Positions 21,640-33,258 of a DNA stretch of 64,000 nucleotides are shown in pieces (the stretch's first letter is position 1; each line of letters starts with the position of its first letter). The position numbers and the translations under genes are program-made. The notes under the pieces are model-generated. The model was not told the DNA's origin, did no database searches, and saw nothing but the letters and a program-made list of their open reading frames with translations. The stretch lies in contig LATX02000177.1 in the NCBI GenBank assembly GCA_001466705.2, positions 1-64,000 on the forward strand, in the 5' to 3' direction. The stretch comes from Moniliophthora roreri (taxonomy: Eukaryota; Basidiomycota; Agaricomycetes; Agaricales; Marasmiaceae).

Positions 21640-24283
21640 TCACATGTATGGACAGTTGACATTGAGGGCCAGGCCAGCTCAACAGCAGAGAGAATTCAAA
21701 ACCTGGGGGAGGAAAAGGCTACATAGACTATCTTACTATGTATTATAATGTGAATACAGTTCACTTCCAACTCTGGCCAATTTGCAAATAAACTTGAACA
21801 GCACTTACTGAAAATAACTGTACATGTTTCCAAGGCAAGAAATATAGATACTATATGATTTATATTGGAAACCTTTTTCAGTAATAAACATGGAAATGTT
21901 TCTAGTATATCAGCATTTCTTGGCTGACTATAGTGATTCAATGGATATAGTATACAGATATTGACTTGTTCACTGTCCCACCTGTTCAACCAGAACATGA
22001 GACTTTAGATTGGGTGGGGTGATGGTATGAAGACAAGCAATGACAGTTGATTTAGCACCCAAGTATCAGCTGTGATCCATGCTACTAAAACACCAAAAAA
22101 GTGAATTTGGCTGTAATAATTCTGGAGAAAATACTAGGCCCCAAAGCTGTTGAGTCCAACACTCAGGCATATAGAGGATGTCCCAGCTATGAGGGATAAG
22201 GTCTAGCACCCATACATCCCATACAAGACCACCCATTTCTCTATTTCAGTTTTTTTCAGTACTTTGCTCATATCTATACCAATACCCAATATAAAACCTA
22301 TTACTATTTCATATCTCAGGTATGGTATTAATCAATTCCACATGCTAGAAGCTACTCTGCATCAATAGCTATCCTACAGCTCAAGAACCAATACCCTATT
22401 CTGCATGTACTACCTCAATATGGCATCTTTTTGGCATTTCTGCTTATATATTGCTAAAGCATCATTCCATAGTATAATAGAGGATATTTGCTCAATCTCC
22501 TAATTTTTATTGCCTTCTAGCATGCCCCAATAGCCCTCAGTATACACTAAATACAGATATTTTAAGTGGGCAACTTTATCTTATCTCTTGTTCTTCATCT
22601 ATTTATCTGATTACTTACCTTATTTATACTACTACAGCCACCTCCTTATAGAACATTCCATTTCACCTGGGTTTCCTTCCAGATCATTCTTCCAGTTCTA
22701 TTAGTTATTCTCACCAAGATGGACTCACTGTATTTATACCAGACCTCTGTAGCCTAATTTCCCATCTTGACCTCTTGGTTATTTGAGCTAGGTATTTGAC
22801 TTTAAGCTGCACCAGGTCACTCCTTTTCCTTATTGCTATTCAACCTAGTTGCAGAGGGTTCTACCTACTGACAAGTAGTGTTGTTGAATCATCACAAAAG
22901 ATAAGGAAACTCAGAAAAAAACAAAGGAAAAAGTGTTATTCTATCACATAATCTCTAATCAAGACAGATTGCCTGTGTCCCTTGTGTAGTTCTGATTAAG
23001 TTCAGAGTGTCAAGTTAGTGCTCATCTCCACCAGTATCTAAAAAGAAAGAGCTTACCTTAGAGTGTTTGTGCTCTTGACATTTATACCTGTGTAAGAATC
23101 TGTAAGAAGTCAGGTTGTCAGTGTCTCTTGCATTTCTTAAGTGTCTCATGTCTCAAAGGACTCTATTTGAAAGAACATACCCTTTTCATACCTAAAGGTT
23201 CCTCTTGAGCATGTGTCCCTTTGAGTCTTGTCTACTAGATATTTTCAGTTTTTCAGTATATTACCTTACATAGCCTAGACCTCAGTTTGAAGAGCTAGAC
23301 AGAAGCCTGTCCTCAAAGTCTTGTGCTGTTGAGACACCTTGCTGTCAACCTTGCCTATTGCTTTGATTATTATTGCATTGTATAGCACATAGCCAGTACA
23401 GAAGAAGGGTTCTTGCTGTATTCTGCATATAGTAACCTACCTCCACTTCCAGTCTTTGTGTTGAGTCTCTTGCCTTGCCCTTTAAGTGGAGTGTTTACAC
23501 TTGATTCCATCTTTTTGACATCAGTTTGACTAGTATCTTGCATCTTGTCTCTCTGTTGGTCAGCTCTCCTTTCTTCCAGAGTTGTATAGCTTGCCTCTAA
23601 GGTTGTATGCCCTATCTCTGTGCTCAAGATGCTCTATATACTTTAGAAAATATCCTAACAACCTAGAACATCTGTACACCAGGCTCCAGAGTGTTGAACA
23701 AGCAGTCAGAACATAATAGCTCCACAAACTTGTAACAAATAGGCAACAAAACTTAGTTATTGACTCAAAAAGTTGTTGAGTCTAGATTTGTGTCAATTGT
23801 GTTTGAGTGTGTTGTGTAGAAAAAGAGGGTTTAGCTCAGCATGCACTCTAGTGCATTTCCTCACTCAGCACCCCAAGTAGCCTGTCAATGTGTGGGACAG
23901 TAAACTCTGCTAGGTGGGCAAAAACAATAGATTCCCTTTGAAGATTATTCAGATGAGTCATGATGCAAGCTTTGTATAAACAAAATTCAATGAATTTTTC
24001 ATATCATTTTTACAACAAGCTCCACTCCACTCCAATAACTACTTTCTTGAGATATGAAGTCCAGTAATATACTTCATTGTGAGCCCCATATAGTGCTGCA
24101 ATCACCATCAGGATGGTGAAAAATAAAGTGCTGGTAGTAGCATACCTTTCTGCACTTGATTGGGCCTATATTATAATGAGAATTGTGCTGATAAGAAGCA
24201 TAATGGCCAGTGACAGCTGCACACAGCCACAGCCAAAACTATTGCAATACCAAAAAACAGAATTCATTTACATTAATACTACT
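21640..24283. other. No recognisable gene; contains repeat Y copy 2
   Basis: Only short frames occur. The best is minus 23,370-23,627 (85 codons, charged, starts MSTEIGHTTLEASYTTLEE), which resembles a retroelement Gag-like coil only in composition. Repeat Y copy 2 occupies 22,560-22,800. I see nothing else supportable. Confidence 0.5.
22560..22800 (-). repeat. Dispersed repeat Y, copy 2
   Basis: Reverse complement of 17,990-18,245 with scattered differences, including the ATCTTGACCTCTTGGT end. Confidence 0.6.
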
Positions 24284-24590
24284 AAATATGCTACACAAAA
24301 GAGCCAATCTGTTGATCAGACTCTACTCTTCTACTGACTGTGTGTGTGTGGTGATGTGCAGAGTGTAGTTTGGCATGATCAGAGTTGCCACACTTAGACT
24401 CTTACTTGGGTGTTTAGCTCTGAATCAATGTATATTTGTTTATTAATGCAGGATATATTTATTTAATAAAATATTTTTGTGTGTTTTCTAGTTTATACTA
24501 TCTCAATCAAGCCTAAATACAACAGCTACTGTGCTGAGGCAATGGTAAGACTACTCTGAAGTAATAACTCAAACAATTAAAGAATGCAGT
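24284..24590 (+). repeat. Dispersed repeat R2, left part
   Basis: Matches the left 300 bp of R2 (20,066-20,756), including TGATCAGAGTTGCCACACTTAGACTC, then diverges at the start of the recombinase-like gene copy A. Confidence 0.65.
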
Positions 24591-24864
24591 ACAAGCATGG
24601 CTGAAGGTCTTGTGTCAGAAACAAGCAGAGTTGAAGAAAAAGGGCGACCTACCAGCAGATGACACTATTGACAATACTCTCCTCAAGTGTGCCCTGGGAG
24701 ACAAACCAAACAAGCATTCAGCGCTTGTTTGTGAGTTATTTCTCATTGAGAAGTGCATCAAGCAGGTCCATACAAAGTTGGCTGATTCATACTACTCAGT
24801 GCTTATAAACTACTGGAATAACCTGTAAGTGTTGGCTACTCCAGTATGATTTCTGACTCACAAT

Positions 24865-25009
24865 TCCATTATAAGTTGGAGCCTGTGGAGGCTTATCAGA
24901 GGATGAGGTAGATGCATGGCAGATGGAAGCACTCAGCATCTTTTCCTTCTGCTTCCATCTGCCACAACTCATTCAGTGTAGCATACTCTTCATATTCCTC
25001 TTCATATTT
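24865..25009 (+). repeat. Ngaro split direct repeat A1
   Basis: 145 bp, from TCCATTATAAGTTGG to CTTCATATTT. Matches A2 at 36,369-36,513 with scattered substitutions. Confidence 0.88.
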
Positions 25010-25273
25010 CTACATCTCCTCCCTGTACACATCATGTCGAATCTCAATCGCCATTCCCAATCTCAAAAGGACCCGAACTGAAACCCAAGAACACACAAGA
25101 CCAATACTGTAAAAGCCCTTCTAAAGAAACTCAATGTCATCAACTGAATTAAACTGAACTTTGATATACACAAAAAGAATTCTGCACGATACATCACTCA
25201 GATCCAAGCCCAGGCAAATAATAATGGAGACACAATCATTCCCTCAGACTCACACTCAGAAGTTACAGTCGAA

Positions 25274-26434
25274 ATGATAGAGTATGAAGAGATAAGGAAG
25301 AGTAAGGAGCTTTTTGATAGCTGCAAGCAATGGCTTGCAAGGCATGTATTGCAATGGATGGAGAAGAGGAAAAAGGAAGAGGAGGAGGCAGTGAAAGAGA
25401 CGATGAAATCCTTAGGAGATTGCATAGATGCTCAGGTTTTTGAGACAGTACCACATATGATGGGTGGAGATTACCCTGTTGTCTTTTCAGATGCTTTACA
25501 TCTAGCTTTCACTCATGGCGCTCTGCCCTTAGGACTCTTCTCTGACGTGAACCTGAGAGAAATATTTAAGAAGAACCATAATGTGCCAACCTGCACATTC
25601 ATCCCCACCTCTGCTACTACCAAACTGGGTGTCACTTCTAAGAAGGTCACTATCCTGGACATCGCAAAGATATGTGCTGAGCTATCAGTTTCTGAGGAAG
25701 AACTTGAGAGCATGGATCTAGAGAAATTCCATGAGTGCACATTCAACTTCACCTAGTTCTGCAGAGAGGTCAACAATAAGAATGGGGAAAATCCTTTCTT
25801 TTCTGAATTCACCACCAATCATTTTCAATTTTTCCTTGGTAAACATGACTGCTCTGAACTTTTCCAATACTGGAAGCCACAAGAAAAGGAGCTACATGAC
25901 CAGTTCTTCATTGACCAGCACCCATACCAAGTGGCATATTGGGAGGAAGTCTATCGAAGCTGCCAGCTATTTAAGCTGAGTGCTGATAACATCAAGGTGG
26001 AGATCGATAAGCTGAGGCAGGAGAAGTTGATGGGAGAGGATGGTGCAGGCAGCAAGAAAAAGTCAGACATAGCAGGTTCAAGGGCATCTCAAGCATACCA
26101 GCCCTTTCCAAAGAGCAACAAGGAGAGCAAGCCCACCTTGGCTCCTTGCTGCATACTATGTGGAGAGCATGGCCACAGATGCAATGAATGCCCAAATGCC
26201 AAGAAGGCTATCTGGGCCATATACTGTAATGGAGAAGTCACTCACCCTGACACCAACAAGCCAGTCTGTGTTCTCTTCAACATTTTCCACAAGAAACAAC
26301 TCTCATGCATTGACAAGTCTGGCAAGTCCGCCACAGGCAATACACCTTTTGAGGTACATACGAGGAAGACAAGCTTTAGACTAGTACCACGTGAAGATGG
26401 AACCTGCCCAAAGAGACCAAACTCTGGTACTTGA
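25274..26434 (+). pseudogene. Ngaro Gag-like protein, copy 1
   Basis: Frame 1 (25,274-25,756) encodes a charged helix (EYEEIRKSKELFDSCKQWL, KRKKEEEEAVKET) and a globular part (VVFSDALHLAFTHGALPLG, CTFIPTSATTKLGVTSKK). After a frameshift, 25,931-26,434 gives the segment AYWEEVYRSCQLF and a CCHC knuckle CILCGEHGHRCNEC (about 26,153-26,194). In this family such a protein precedes RT and probably packages the RNA. The frameshift and premature stops make it non-functional. Confidence 0.75.
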
Positions 26435-27473
26435 AGAATTCTTCAGGCTATCCTGCCCAGAAAAACTCATTTACACTGACTTCTCGACTACTATATATGA
26501 ACACGCTTGTCTTTCCCATTCTATTCCACTACACAACAAAATATATGAATCTATTGTCACCCCATACTATGCCGACAATTTTGAACATAAACTCAATAAG
26601 CTCAACCTCATGCCTTCATATCCACTTCTTGTCCACAACCTACAACATGGCTTCCCACTTAGGGATATGCCTCTCATAGAACACACCATTATTATGCCAA
26701 ATCATCCATCAGCCACAGAGCATCCTGAGATCATCAATGAGTACATCCAGAAGGAGCTTGTGGCTGGCCATTTCTGCGGGCTGTTCACAAAGGAAGATAT
26801 GGAGTCCATCATGTGCAGTCCTTTCATCGCTTCTCCTTTTATCATCTCTGAACAAGACCAAGGGCCAGGACTCCCGCCGAAGTTCTGTGTATGCTGAAAC
26901 TTGTCGAAAGAAACCAAAGAGCACCCGACGGTAAACTCCTTCATTAAGAAGGACCAGTTCTCTACAAGATTTGATACAGCAGTGAAAATTGCAGAAGTGG
27001 TAAGTAGTACTTTATATCAGGTCAATAGACCAAAACCTAGTCAATCGACTTGCATTTAGTCAATTGACTATATTTGCCCAATGGGCATAGATTGTGGCAT
27101 TCGCCCAAAGAAAGGAATATATCATCCCATCTATTTTGGTCAATCGACCCTTTCATGAGCATGTTCTCATCTGATACATCTCACAGGTTGCAATTGCACC
27201 CCCAGGCACGATGGCCTGCACTATGGATATTGCCAAGTTCTATTGAACTTGCCCTGGGATTCCCCACCACAAGCCATTTCTCGTGGTCTAGGGACACCTA
27301 GGGGAGTTCTACATTGATCAATGTCATCCTTTTGGCGCCGCTTGCACTAGTAGCAATACTGGCATGATATCTAATGCAATAGTCAATATCTGGTGGGAAC
27401 TGGGTGTGAAGCCAGTTTTCAAATTCAAGGATGATTTCAAATCTTTATCCTCTCCAATTCACCATACCTACAC
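26391..27473 (+). pseudogene. Ngaro reverse transcriptase, copy 1 (N-terminal part)
   Basis: Frames around 26,640-26,990 encode DMPLIEHTIIMPNHPSA, KELVAGHFCGLF and FIISEQDQGPGLPPKF, typical of the RT start in DIRS/Ngaro elements. A 187-nt GT-AG intron (27,000-27,186) follows. After it come PPGTMACTMDIAKF (first catalytic aspartate kept) and FKFKDDF (about 27,418-27,440, catalytic DD kept). Stops such as the TGA after KFY (CGA in the family) break the frame. The hAT element interrupts at 27,474. Confidence 0.8.
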
Positions 27474-30169
27474 TAGTGTTGTTGGCAAAACGCAATGATT
27501 TTGCCAAAGGGCTTGGCAAAACTGGCAATAAAATGGCAAAATGGGAGTCAGATTGGCAAAATTTAGCAATATTACTTGATTTGTGAAATTGATCTGCCCG
27601 GGCAATAAATTTTTCCTTGCTTTGTTTCTCTCTTTTGTGCATTTGGCATGCCTCACCCAACCAACCCCTTCATTTTAGAGCATTTTACAAAGCTCAGAGA
27701 GGTGGAGAATAACTCCCACCGTCATTTCTTTAGTTGCAACTACTGTGGCGACAAGCCCAATAGTGCTGGAGCATCAATTGAACACTGAGACAACAACCTA
27801 TTCAATCATATTGCATCAACTGAGGCATGTCTAGATGCTCCAACTGCTGCCCACATGGCTGCCCATTGTTACATGGTTAGCAAGAAGCAGGATCTAGGAG
27901 CCAAAAACCGTGGGAGGGACTGAAGTATCAAGAACAGCAAAGAAGAGGAAGGTAGAAAGGCAATGAACATTGGATGGAATTGTTGATTTTGGGCTTGATG
28001 AGGGTCAGCGGCAGCATGCAGATTTAAAGCTCTTTTGGTGCATTTTTTAAGACTGATATGAGTGGCATGTACTTATATTGATTCAGTTTCATTGTTCATT
28101 CTTGTTTGGCATTCAGATCGGCAGAAAACCCATATCTGGAGGACTTTTGCAATGAGATCAGGCCATCTTACATGCTTTCAAGCTGTTATGTACTCTCCCA
28201 CACAATTCTAGATAGTGAGAATGGTTGCGTTCACCTGCTGGAAGTGGTGAGAATTGCATCGTTCAAGCAGATTTTGACACTCTTAATTGATGGATGGGAG
28301 GACCTCCTGAAGCAGGTGCTATACAGCACAGCAGCTGCCCAAGTTGGCGAGTATCCCATAGTTATGGGTCTTTGGGACCTGACAGGGCTCTGAGGAGAGG
28401 CCCAAAAGATCCTGGAGACTGCTCTTTTGGCAATGAAAGACATGGCTGTAGAGGATGCAGCATGTTTCATTGCGCTTGTCACAGACAATCTGACTGTCAT
28501 GCAAAGCTTTCGGAGAAAGTTTGAGGAAAGATTTCCGTGGGTTATTGTATGTATTTGCTTCAATTTCAATCTTCTATGCTAACATCAAGCACAGACTCTT
28601 GCATGCTTTCTCCATCAGATGAACACCTTGGTTGGAGAGATCTGCTCATATGCACCTGTCAAGAAGTCACTTGGAAAGGCCAATACAGTTGTGACCTTCT
28701 TCAATAACTCACATTATTGGGAAGGTCAATTAAAAGAGGAGGCTTGTAAAGTGAAGATCACATGAGGCTTGGAGAAGAATTGTGAGTCATGCTGGTATGC
28801 AATTATCCTTCTTGCATTGAGTGTCCTTCTTCACCAAAGACCTCTTGGGGCTATATGCCTCTGAGATGATGCAAAGAAATCATCTGGGGGTCTATCTGTT
28901 GTCTCTGCCAAGGTTATACAAATAGTCCTCACTGATGAGGACTGTTGGCAGTATCTATTACAGGTGACAAAGGTGGTAAAACCCCTTGTTGATGCAATCG
29001 GGAACTGTGAGTCTCAAGAGAGCACACTTGCAGACTGCATGCTACAGCTCCTCAGCTGTGCCTGCACTCTTGCTGCCATATCCTGTGATGATGATGAGGA
29101 TGAGGAGTTCCTTGCACATGCATGACATGTCCTCGACAGGTGGTTCCACAAAATTGCAACTTTAGTACATAAACTTGCTCTTTTTCTTCACCCTCTCTGT
29201 CGCTGACTTGCAATCTCAAAACAGGCTGGATTCACTCTCACGGATATCACCAATACTGCTCTCAGCCTTGTGAAGAAGTGGAATTGGTCCTTTGAAGAAG
29301 CTACAGTACTGAAGAAGGACATCAAGCTCTACTACCACTGCAAAGAACAATTCACAGGTGGTACAGGTAGAGCAAAGGAATGGTGGGAGAGACTACCAAT
29401 CAACACAAAAAGCCATCCCCTCAAAGCACTTGCTATTGTCATTTACTCTATTGTTCCTTATGCCGCTAAGATTGAGTGATTATTCTCCCACTTGAATGGT
29501 GTCCAGATGCCAAAACATAACAACTTGTCAACTCCAACCTTCGAGAAGTTGGCCAAACTGTGAAACTATTATGACTGGGAGATTTGGGAGAAGAATAGAG
29601 CAGCAGGGAAGTCTACACCCTGTAAACATGCACATATGCATGCGAAAGACAGCCCAGCAATAACCAGCACCATTACTCAAGAACTTGAGTCCTGCCTGAC
29701 TTAAGAACCTCCCCTTGATACTGATGACAGTATTCCCAATTCTCCTCAGGGTGAAATTGAAAAAGATCCTGTTGAAGATGCTTTTTAGCAGCTTGAAAAG
29801 AAGATGATAGAGAAGGTGGCTGACAAAGCAGGAGATTCAGGTTCTTTTCTGGTACAGAGTGAAATTTTCAACTTCAATGAAATAAAAAAGGCACTGGATG
29901 GAATAGTACCTATCCTATATGTTGAGACTATTGAGGTAGTGCGGGAAGATGGTCAGACAGGCACAGGTTGGTCAATTTCAGACATTGTGTAGCAGTAGAA
30001 TAGAGAGATTATCATTTGAACAACGAAAAGAAAGTGCTGCAGAGTGTGTTGATCCAATCTGAAAACAAGGTTCAGTCAGAGTTTTGCCAGCTGTGGATAT
30101 TGCCAGGCAAAATGGTTTTGCCATTTTGCCTGGCATTATCAGCCCCAGCAAGTTTTGCCATCTACACTA
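27474..30169 (+). mobile_element. hAT DNA transposon inserted in the Ngaro RT
   Basis: Terminal inverted repeats TAGTGTTGTTGGCAAAAC (left) and TAGTGTAGATGGCAAAAC (right, reverse complement) flank 2,696 bp. The 8-bp target duplication is ACCTACAC at 27,466-27,473 and ACCTATAC at 30,170-30,177, with one later difference. Many GGCAAAA/TTTTGCC words sit just inside both ends. Removing the element rejoins the Ngaro RT as seen intact at about 32,205-32,240. The element carries a decayed transposase. Confidence 0.92.
27630..30000 (+). pseudogene. hAT transposase, multiply broken
   Basis: A BED-type zinc finger is visible at about 27,675-27,830 (LEHFTKLREV, CNYCGD, then H and NHI). The body at 28,106-28,850 has IDGWEDLLK, a GLWDLTG segment, VTDNLTVMQSFRRKFEERFP, LHQMNTLVGEI and FFNNSHYWEGQL. 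The C-terminal dimerisation region at 29,270-29,479 has WWERLP and PLKALAIVIYSIVPYAAKIE. Likely introns lie near 28,549-28,617 and 29,140-29,222. In-frame stops at several points make it non-functional. An acidic tail runs to about 29,992. Confidence 0.85.
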
Positions 30170-30405
30170 ACCTATACCCATGAAGATATTCTTAGCCTGG
30201 TAGCTGATCTAGGCATGCTATGGCATGATGGAGATGAGAAGGGCAACATTGAATTTGTCTTTGTCACCACCTTTGTCAGATTCATTTGGAACTTGCCTTT
30301 ACGTTGGGCTTCCTTGCCAGAAAGAAAATGTGTCAAATACCTATTGCAGGTGATGTCCTTTCAGGTATCATGCAAAGCACATCACTGCAGTTTGCAAGTG
30401 GTGCA
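30170..30405 (+). pseudogene. Ngaro reverse transcriptase, copy 1, segment after the hAT
   Basis: Continues the interrupted RT with YTHEDILSLVADLGMLWHDG and FVTTFVRFIWNLPLR. It ends at the N at 30,406 where the intact copy would continue as at 32,450. The N therefore hides RNase H and more of copy 1. Confidence 0.82.
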
Positions 30406-30446
30406 NAATCATTCCCTCAGACTCACACTCAGAAGTCACAGTCGAA

Positions 30447-31430
30447 ATGATAGAGTATGAAGAGATAAGGAAGAGTAAGGAGCTTTTTGATAGCTGCAAG
30501 CAATGGCTTGCAAGGCATGTATTGCAATGGATGGAGAAGAGGAAAAAGGAAGAGGAGGAGGCAGTGAAAGAGACGATGAAATCCTTAGGAGATTGCATAC
30601 ATGCTCAGGTTTTTGAGACAGTACCACATACAATCGGTGGAGAGTACTCTGTCGTCTTTTCAGATGCTTTACATCTAGCTTTCACTCACAGTGCTCTGCC
30701 CTTAGGACTCTTCTCTAATGTGAACCTGAGAGAAATATTTATGAAGAACCATAATGTGCCAACCTGCACATTCATCCCCACCTCTGCTACTACCACACTG
30801 GGTGTCACTTCTAAGAAGGTCACTATTCTGGACATCGTAAAGATATGTGCTGAGCTATCAGTTTCTGAGGAAGAACTTGAGAGCATGGATCTAGAGAAAT
30901 TCCATGAGTGCACATTCAACTTCACCTAGTTCTGCAGAGAGGTCAACAATAAGAATGGGGAAAATCCTTTCTTTTCTGAATTCACCACCAATCATTTTCA
31001 ATTTTTCCTTGGTAAACACGACTGCTCTGAACTTTTCCAATACTGGAAGCCACNGAGAAGTTGATAGGAGAGAATGGTGCAGGCGGCAAGAAAAAGTCAG
31101 ACATAGCAGGTTCAAGGGCATCTCAAGCATACCAGCCCTTTCCAAAGAGCAACAAGGAGAGCAAGCCCACCTTGGCTCCTTGCTGCATACTATGTGGAGA
31201 GCATGGCCACAGATGCAATGAATGCCCAAATGCCAAGAAGGCTATCTGGGCCATATACTGTAATGGAGAAGTCACTCACCCTGACACCAACAAGCCAGTC
31301 TGTGTTCTCTTCAACATTTTCCACAAGGAACAACTCTCATGTATTGACAAGTCTGGCAAGTCCGCCACAGGCAAATGTGGAAAACTCCATGTATGCTCCT
31401 TCTGTTCGAAATCTGATCATGGTGCACTTA
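30447..31430 (+). pseudogene. Ngaro Gag-like protein, copy 2
   Basis: About 95 percent identical to copy 1. The N at 31,054 replaces about 145 bp that copy 1 has at 25,878-26,022. The CCHC knuckle CILCGEHGHRCNEC is kept, and a second cysteine/histidine cluster HVCSFCSKSDHGA follows near 31,388-31,425, a segment missing from copy 1. Confidence 0.72.
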
Positions 31431-33111
31431 GGGATATGCTTCTCATAGAACACACTGTTATCATGCCAAATCATCCATCAGCCACAGAGCATCCTGAGAT
31501 CATCAATGAGTACATCCAGAAGGAGCTTGTGGCTGGCTGTTTCTGCGGGCTGTTCACAAAGGAAGATATGGAGTCCATCATGTGCAGTCCTTTCATCACT
31601 TCTCCTTTTATCATCTCTGAACAAGACCAAGGGCCAGGACTTCCACCAAAGTTCCGTGCATGCTGAAACTTGTCAAAAGAAACCAAAGAGCACCCAGCGG
31701 TAAACTCTTTCATTAAGAAGGATCAATTCCCTACAAGATTTGATACAGTAGTGAAAATTGCAGAAGTGGTAAGTAGTACTTTATATCAGGTCAATAGACC
31801 AAAACCTAGTCAATTGACTATATTTGCCCAATGGGCATGGATCATGGCATTTGCCCAAAAAAAGGGATATATTATCCTATCTATTTTGGTCAATCAACCC
31901 TTTCATGAGCATGTTCTCATCTGATACATCTCACAGGTTGCAATTGCACCCCCAGGCACGATGGCCTGCACCATGAATATTGCCAAGTTCCATCGAACTT
32001 GCCTTGTGCTTCTCCACCACAAGCCATTTCTCATGGTCCAGAGACACCTAGAGGAGTTCTACATTGATCAATGTCATCCTTTCAGTGCCGCTTGTGCTAG
32101 TAGCAATGCTGGCATGATATCTAATGCAATAGTTGATATCTGGTGGGAACTGGGCATGAAGCCAGTTTTCAAATTCAAGGATAATTTCAAATCTTTATCC
32201 TCTCTGATTCACTATACCTACACCCATGAAGATATTCTTAGCCTGGTAGCTGATCTAGGCATGCTATGGCATGACAGAGATGAGAAGGGCAACATTGAAT
32301 TTGTCTTTGTCACCACCTTCGTCAGACTCATTTGGGACTTGCCTTTACGTCGGGCTTTCTTGCCAGAAAGGAAATGTGTCAAATACCTATTGCAGATGAC
32401 ATCCTTTCAGGTATCATACAAAGCACATCGCTGCAGTTTGCAAGTGGTGCAAAAGCTCCATAGTACATTATGTTACTGTTCATTCCTTCATCTTGAAGGC
32501 CGTTTGTATCTCTCTATATTATCCAATTTCATGGCAACATTCAAGTCAGACTATGAGTTATACTACCCACCTCCCCCTCTCATTTCCAAGCTCAAATACT
32601 GGGCCACAGCATTGTCAAATCCATACTTCTTCCACCAACTATATCCAAAGCCACCAGTAACAGACCTGGGAATATTTGTTGAAGCTTCAACTGAATGGGG
32701 TATCAGCATCTGGATTGGTGATTGATGGGCAGCTTTCCACCTTCTACCATCCTAGAAGGTTCCTGGACATGACATTTGTTGGCTCGAGACTCTGGCCATC
32801 AAACTTCTCTCCTATTTTTTAGAAAAAATGCATTTAAGGATGTCTGCCTTTTGGCCCACTCAGATAATCAAGGCACAATCAGCACTGTCAACAAGGGCCA
32901 TAGTCCCAATATTTGGATCAATTGGTCCATTCAACGTCTGTATTCAGTGCTTCTCCCACACTGTATCTCCTTCAACATGGAATATATTGAGTCTGACTCT
33001 AATTCTGCAGACCCTCTCTCATGCAGAGAGTTGGGTCCACAAGATAAGATACTGCCACTCACTTTTGGTATCCCAGAGGCCCTTCTAGATGTCCTATACT
33101 ATGAACAATAG
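31425..33111 (+). pseudogene. Ngaro reverse transcriptase and RNase H, copy 2
   Basis: Reads DMLLIEHTVIMPN to the intron at 31,769-31,936, then a frame open from 31,961 to 32,725. The first catalytic aspartate is lost (MNIAKFHRTC, D to N) and the DD motif reads KFKDNF (about 32,175-32,192). The KPPVTDLGIFVEASTEWGI segment is the RNase H start. After a stop at 32,725 the RNase H resumes with LLAHSDNQGTISTVNKGHS and DSNSADPLS (32,850-33,030). The enzyme is dead by two active-site changes, both G-to-A. Confidence 0.85.
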
Positions 33112-33258
33112 GGCATTTTTCAGATTCGCACTGACAAATGTTGGCATTGGCACCAGGGAACCGCACACCCAGGTTGAGCCTAAACCCATCTCTCCAATTG
33201 GGAGAATTTCAAACAGTATGTCTCCTGATATACATATTTACAGCATCAGCTCAATATA

